Source of the DNA: Lachnospiraceae bacterium
Lineage (GTDB): Bacteria; Bacillota; Clostridia; Lachnospirales; Lachnospiraceae
NCBI GenBank assembly: GCA_949383255.1
Contig: CASJPF010000029.1
Span: forward strand, 1 to 44,233
DNA: 44,233 nt
Direction: 5' to 3'
Shown here piece by piece: positions 42,341 through 44,233 of this stretch (the stretch's first letter is position 1; every line of letters begins with the position of its first letter). The notes under the pieces were generated by a model that was not told where the DNA came from, ran no database searches, and saw only the letters and a list, made by a program, of their open reading frames with translations. The translations under genes were made by a program, and so were the position numbers.

Positions 42341-42498
42341 GGAATTGTAGGAAAATAAGTGATGCAGATTGTGTAGGATATTTCTTCGAGGAGGTATGTC
42401 AAAAAACGTAGGCGTAGCAGGCTGCGGCGAGGCTTTTTGGCATGCATAATCGGAGAAATAGCTAAGTCAAGATGCGTCAGTTATTTTTCTACAGTTCC
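42341..42498 (+). mobile_element. 158-bp near-palindromic MITE, family 1 copy C
   Basis: Same length and orientation as copy A, flanked by TTA at 42338-42340 and 42499-42501. The surrounding sequence, TTTAGGAATTA before and GGACAGTTCCTTAG at 42513-42526 after, looks like the ends of an internally deleted earlier copy, so this may be an insertion into an older element. It occupies most of the gap 42209-42590. Confidence 0.8.
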
Positions 42499-42546
42499 TT
42501 AATAGATTACTCAGGACAGTTCCTTAGAAAGGTAATTTTATTTTGG

Positions 42547-42573
42547 TATAGGGGAAGTAACTTTCCTGCCCGA
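42547..42573 (+). repeat. Short hairpin repeat, family 4 relative
   Basis: GGGGAAG and CTTTCCTGCC followed by CGATT match the hairpin end of the blocks at 162-256 and 20651-20745, without the rest of the repeat. Confidence 0.4.
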
Positions 42574-42590
42574 TTATTGCCCAAATGACA

Positions 42591-43154
42591 CTACGATTCA
42601 ATACTTATTCCAGCGAAATCAATTTCAAAGTCTTCATATATTCCAGCTCTTACTTTATCCGAAAAAGAATACTGTTCAAAAGTATCGTGTTCAAAATTGT
42701 AAACCATTATCAATTGTTTCATTGGATCAACTATCCAGTACTCCCTAACTCCTGCCGTCCTATATTTGAATAACTTCTTATTATAATCCATCGAACGACT
42801 GGAGGGTGAAACAATTTCTATAATCCAGTCTGGTGCGCCTTTGCACCCTTCATCTGTAAGTTTATCCTTATCACAAATTACAGAAATATCTGGTTCAAGG
42901 TAAATTTCATTATTGGCATTCAAAAATATTGCAAATGGTGCTGGAAAGACTTCACACTTTCCTTTATTATGTCTAATATAATCTTCAATAAGATAAGTAA
43001 ATTCTTTTATCAACCTTTGATGATTTGTGTTAGGCGTTGCCATCATATATAATTCACCATCAATTAATTCTGCTCTTTGTCCATCTGGCAAATTATAAAT
43101 ATCTTCAATTGTATAATAGCCTAATTGCTTTGCTATTGTTGGATTCATTATCAT
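42591..43154 (-). CDS. Uma2-family (DUF820) putative nuclease
   Basis: A PD-(D/E)XK-fold protein: GYYTIEDIYNLPDGQRAELIDGELYMMA, AIFLNANNEIYLEPDISVICD, GAPDWIIEIVSPSSRSMDYNKKLFKYRTAGVREYWIVDP. The catalytic pattern (Glu in RAELIDG, EPD, and E-I-V) is complete. Uma2 proteins are common in Lachnospiraceae and cyanobacteria, and their role is unclear. The start is uncertain: ATG 43154 follows AAAGGA closely, while TTG 43199 would add 15 residues. The gene stands alone between MITEs. Confidence 0.85.
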   Translation of the reverse strand: MIMNPTIAKQLGYYTIEDIYNLPDGQRAELIDGELYMMATPNTNHQRLIKEFTYLIEDYIRHNKGKCEVFPAPFAIFLNANNEIYLEPDISVICDKDKLTDEGCKGAPDWIIEIVSPSSRSMDYNKKLFKYRTAGVREYWIVDPMKQLIMVYNFEHDTFEQYSFSDKVRAGIYEDFEIDFAGISIES

Positions 43155-43307
43155 TGTATCCTTTACTTGTTTTATTTCATTTTTAACAGTAGTTTCCAAT
43201 AAGGATTTTCCATATCCTCAAAAAACAGATATTATACCTTTCTATTTCATTATCATGTTACAACAAAATTTGCTGTTATGTCAAACTTTTTGTTCCCGCG
43301 TGCAATA

Positions 43308-43531
43308 AGGAACTGTTCATAAAGTTATAATTCACACCCACGCCAGTTTTTAACAACTTATAAGTTATTGAGGTGTGAATTACAACAGATTTTGTACACA
43401 AAATGCTAAAGAGCAAGCATTTTGGCGCATGATTCCCACTATTTTTGCGTGGGTGTGAAAAGTAACTTCATAAATAACTCATGACAATTACTTGTTAACT
43501 ATTTATCCAGTAAGGAACTGTAGAAAAATAA
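43308..43531 (+). repeat. Degenerate family 1 sequences around a nested insertion
   Basis: Removing the MITE at 43323-43466 and one copy of its duplication joins TAAGGAACTGTTCATAA to ATAACTCATGACAATTACTTG. This resembles the family 1 end (AAGGAACTGTAGAAAAATAA followed by CTGACGCATCTTGACTTG). A further family 1 end, TAAGGAACTGTAGAAAAATAA in the sequence, starts at 43511. Both are old, incomplete copies. Confidence 0.5.
43323..43466 (-). mobile_element. 144-bp MITE, family 3 copy B
   Basis: The ends GTTATAATTCACACCCACGC and GCGTGGGTGTGAAAAGTAAC are inverted repeats. They match the ends of the element at 12530-12683, with orientation reversed. The direct repeat TTCATAA (43316-43322 and 43467-43473) is a 7-bp target duplication, or 8 bp with one mismatch. 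The core has GTTATTGAGGTGTGAATTACAAC-like secondary inverted repeats. Confidence 0.75.
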
Positions 43532-43661
43532 TTTTATTTTGGTTGATTGTATGTTATAATTTTTGTCAGAAATTATCAAATAATGCACCAACCAACATAT
43601 CAAAAGCACACAAGGAGGAAGTAAAATTTTCAATAAGTAGATCGTTTAGTACAATGGGCTT

Positions 43662-43957
43662 TTGTGTTTTCGTTCCCGTCCAGATGATAGCAAGTATACA
43701 AAAGAGAAGGTTGAAGAACTCTCAGCAAGACTAGATGGTAAAAAGTCTGCAATATCCTTCGGGAACAGAGAATAAAATTGGCTGAGGCAAATCATATTGC
43801 ATTTAAAAGTGAAGAGAGTCTTTCCATAGGACCATGTGCGGGGACATGTGAAAAATGTGATGAAAAATCCAAATATTTAAGAAAACAGATGCAGAACATT
43901 CCAGAGGAAAAGCGTGTTTACCCACAGTCTGACCCAAGGGAGGCGGTAGAGCTATGA
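43662..43957 (+). pseudogene. Frameshifted small Cys-containing protein upstream of the radical-SAM gene
   Basis: One frame gives CFRSRPDDSKYTKEKVEELS-ARLDGKK and stops at 43773-43775; a second gives NILREQRIKLAEANHIAFKS, GPCAGTCEKCDEKSKYLRK and QSDPREAVEL, ending 43955-43957. One extra A in the AAAAA run at 43740-43744 would fuse them as LDGKKVCNILREQRIK. The CxxxCxxC-like motif (CAGTCEKC) suggests metal binding. No start codon or ribosome site is visible. The stop overlaps the next ATG (ATGA), as in an operon. Confidence 0.55.
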
Positions 43958-44211
43958 TTGGGGATATTATGACGATTTCTCGTCTTAGAATGGGAACCGA
44001 TGGCAAACGAGTATCTACATTGGTTACATTCTTTGATTGTCCATTAAACTGTAAATATTACATGAATGATTATTGTCATAAAAGCAAGCACATTTTTGAA
44101 AGTGTTCCGAGAGGGGCGTATACGCCACAGGAGTTAATGCATGTATTAAGAAAGGATGATATCTATTATCGTATGTCTGGGGGAGACTGTCCGAAAACTC
44201 GGATAATTTAA
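43954..44211 (+). pseudogene. Truncated radical-SAM activase-like protein lacking one cluster Cys
   Basis: The 85 residues begin MIGDIMTISRLRMGTDGKRV and carry the radical-SAM cluster motif as C29-P-L-N-C33-K-Y-Y36. The third Cys of CxxxCxxC is Tyr (TAC instead of TGC), so a 4Fe-4S cluster could not form normally. The following MNDYCHKSKHIF is typical of glycyl-radical activases. The protein stops after MSGGDCPKTRII where the family would continue with the SAM-binding GGG(E)P region. The sequence from about 44183, GAGACTGTCCGAAAACTCGG, looks like the terminal repeat of an inserted IS, which would explain the truncation. Confidence 0.6.
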
Positions 44212-44233
44212 CCTAAAGAAATAAAGATTGATA

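Noticed and set aside
43492..43734. Plus-strand frame of 80 codons before the radical-SAM locus
   Set aside because: The coding-like sequence in this area (KYTKEKVEELSARLDGKK) is in a different frame.
1..44233. CRISPR array, tRNA or rRNA gene, prophage
   Set aside because: No regularly spaced direct repeats, no tRNA cloverleaf or rRNA-like sequence, and no phage structural genes were seen on either strand.

Overview
The window looks like chromosome from a low-to-moderate GC Firmicute of the class Clostridia, most likely Lachnospiraceae. This is inferred from codon use, strong AGGAGG-type ribosome binding sites, family-level resemblance of the proteins, and lineage-typical modules (split Mrp antiporter cluster, VWA/MoxR/leucine-rich-repeat cluster, PadR plus permease-prefix protein). 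No rRNA, tRNA, CRISPR array or prophage was seen.

Layout. (1) 1-700: the 3' end of an IS200/IS605-type tnpB, a hairpin repeat and a small membrane-protein ORF. (2) 721-11238: one tightly packed plus-strand operon: DUF3160-like lipoprotein, CapA-like metallophosphatase, an SMC complex of Wadjet/MksBEF type (jetA, jetB, jetC) and rarA, then a 48-residue membrane peptide. Junctions are overlaps or near-contacts, and no jetD nuclease gene is present. (3) 11240-15120: a minus-strand fusion of a Cro/C1 helix-turn-helix with a SpoT-like HD hydrolase, an unknown small gene, a minus-strand MocR-type regulator, and several miniature transposable elements (MITEs). (4) 15120-20631: an unknown protein, a heterodimeric ABC exporter and an MraY-type transferase. 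(5) 20894-31151: trmB followed without a visible break by a ten-gene Mrp-type cation/proton antiporter cluster carrying four separate NuoL/M/N-like subunits. (6) 31202-33042: a PadR regulator with a strong promoter and dyad operators, coupled to an FtsW/RodA-like membrane protein with a permease-prefix domain. (7) 33097-35038: GC-rich remnant of a transposase/ATPase insertion element, a truncated type III toxin (ToxN/AbiQ family) with one antitoxin-like repeat, and a MITE. (8) 35131-40915: SGNH hydrolase, flavodoxin-fold reductase, VWA protein, MoxR-type ATPase and a leucine-rich-repeat protein, apparently one operon. (9) 40983-44233: a membrane-anchored trigger-factor-like protein whose start is frameshifted, a Uma2 protein, nested MITEs and a decaying radical-SAM locus.

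Two themes stand out. First, the SMC-rarA operon: a plasmid-restriction/condensin-like complex lacking its nuclease subunit but translationally coupled to a replication-fork AAA+ protein and to envelope proteins. Second, mobile miniature elements. Three copies of a 158-bp near-palindrome each sit between TTA repeats. Two copies of a 187-bp element with GTAA ends have perfect 8-bp target duplications, and one of them rewrote the C-terminus of an ABC transporter. Two copies of a third family have 7-8-bp duplications. Three genes (40983, 33211, 43662) each appear to lack one base in a homopolymer run, so either true decay or sequencing error must be considered. All family assignments are by motif recognition from sequence, without database search.
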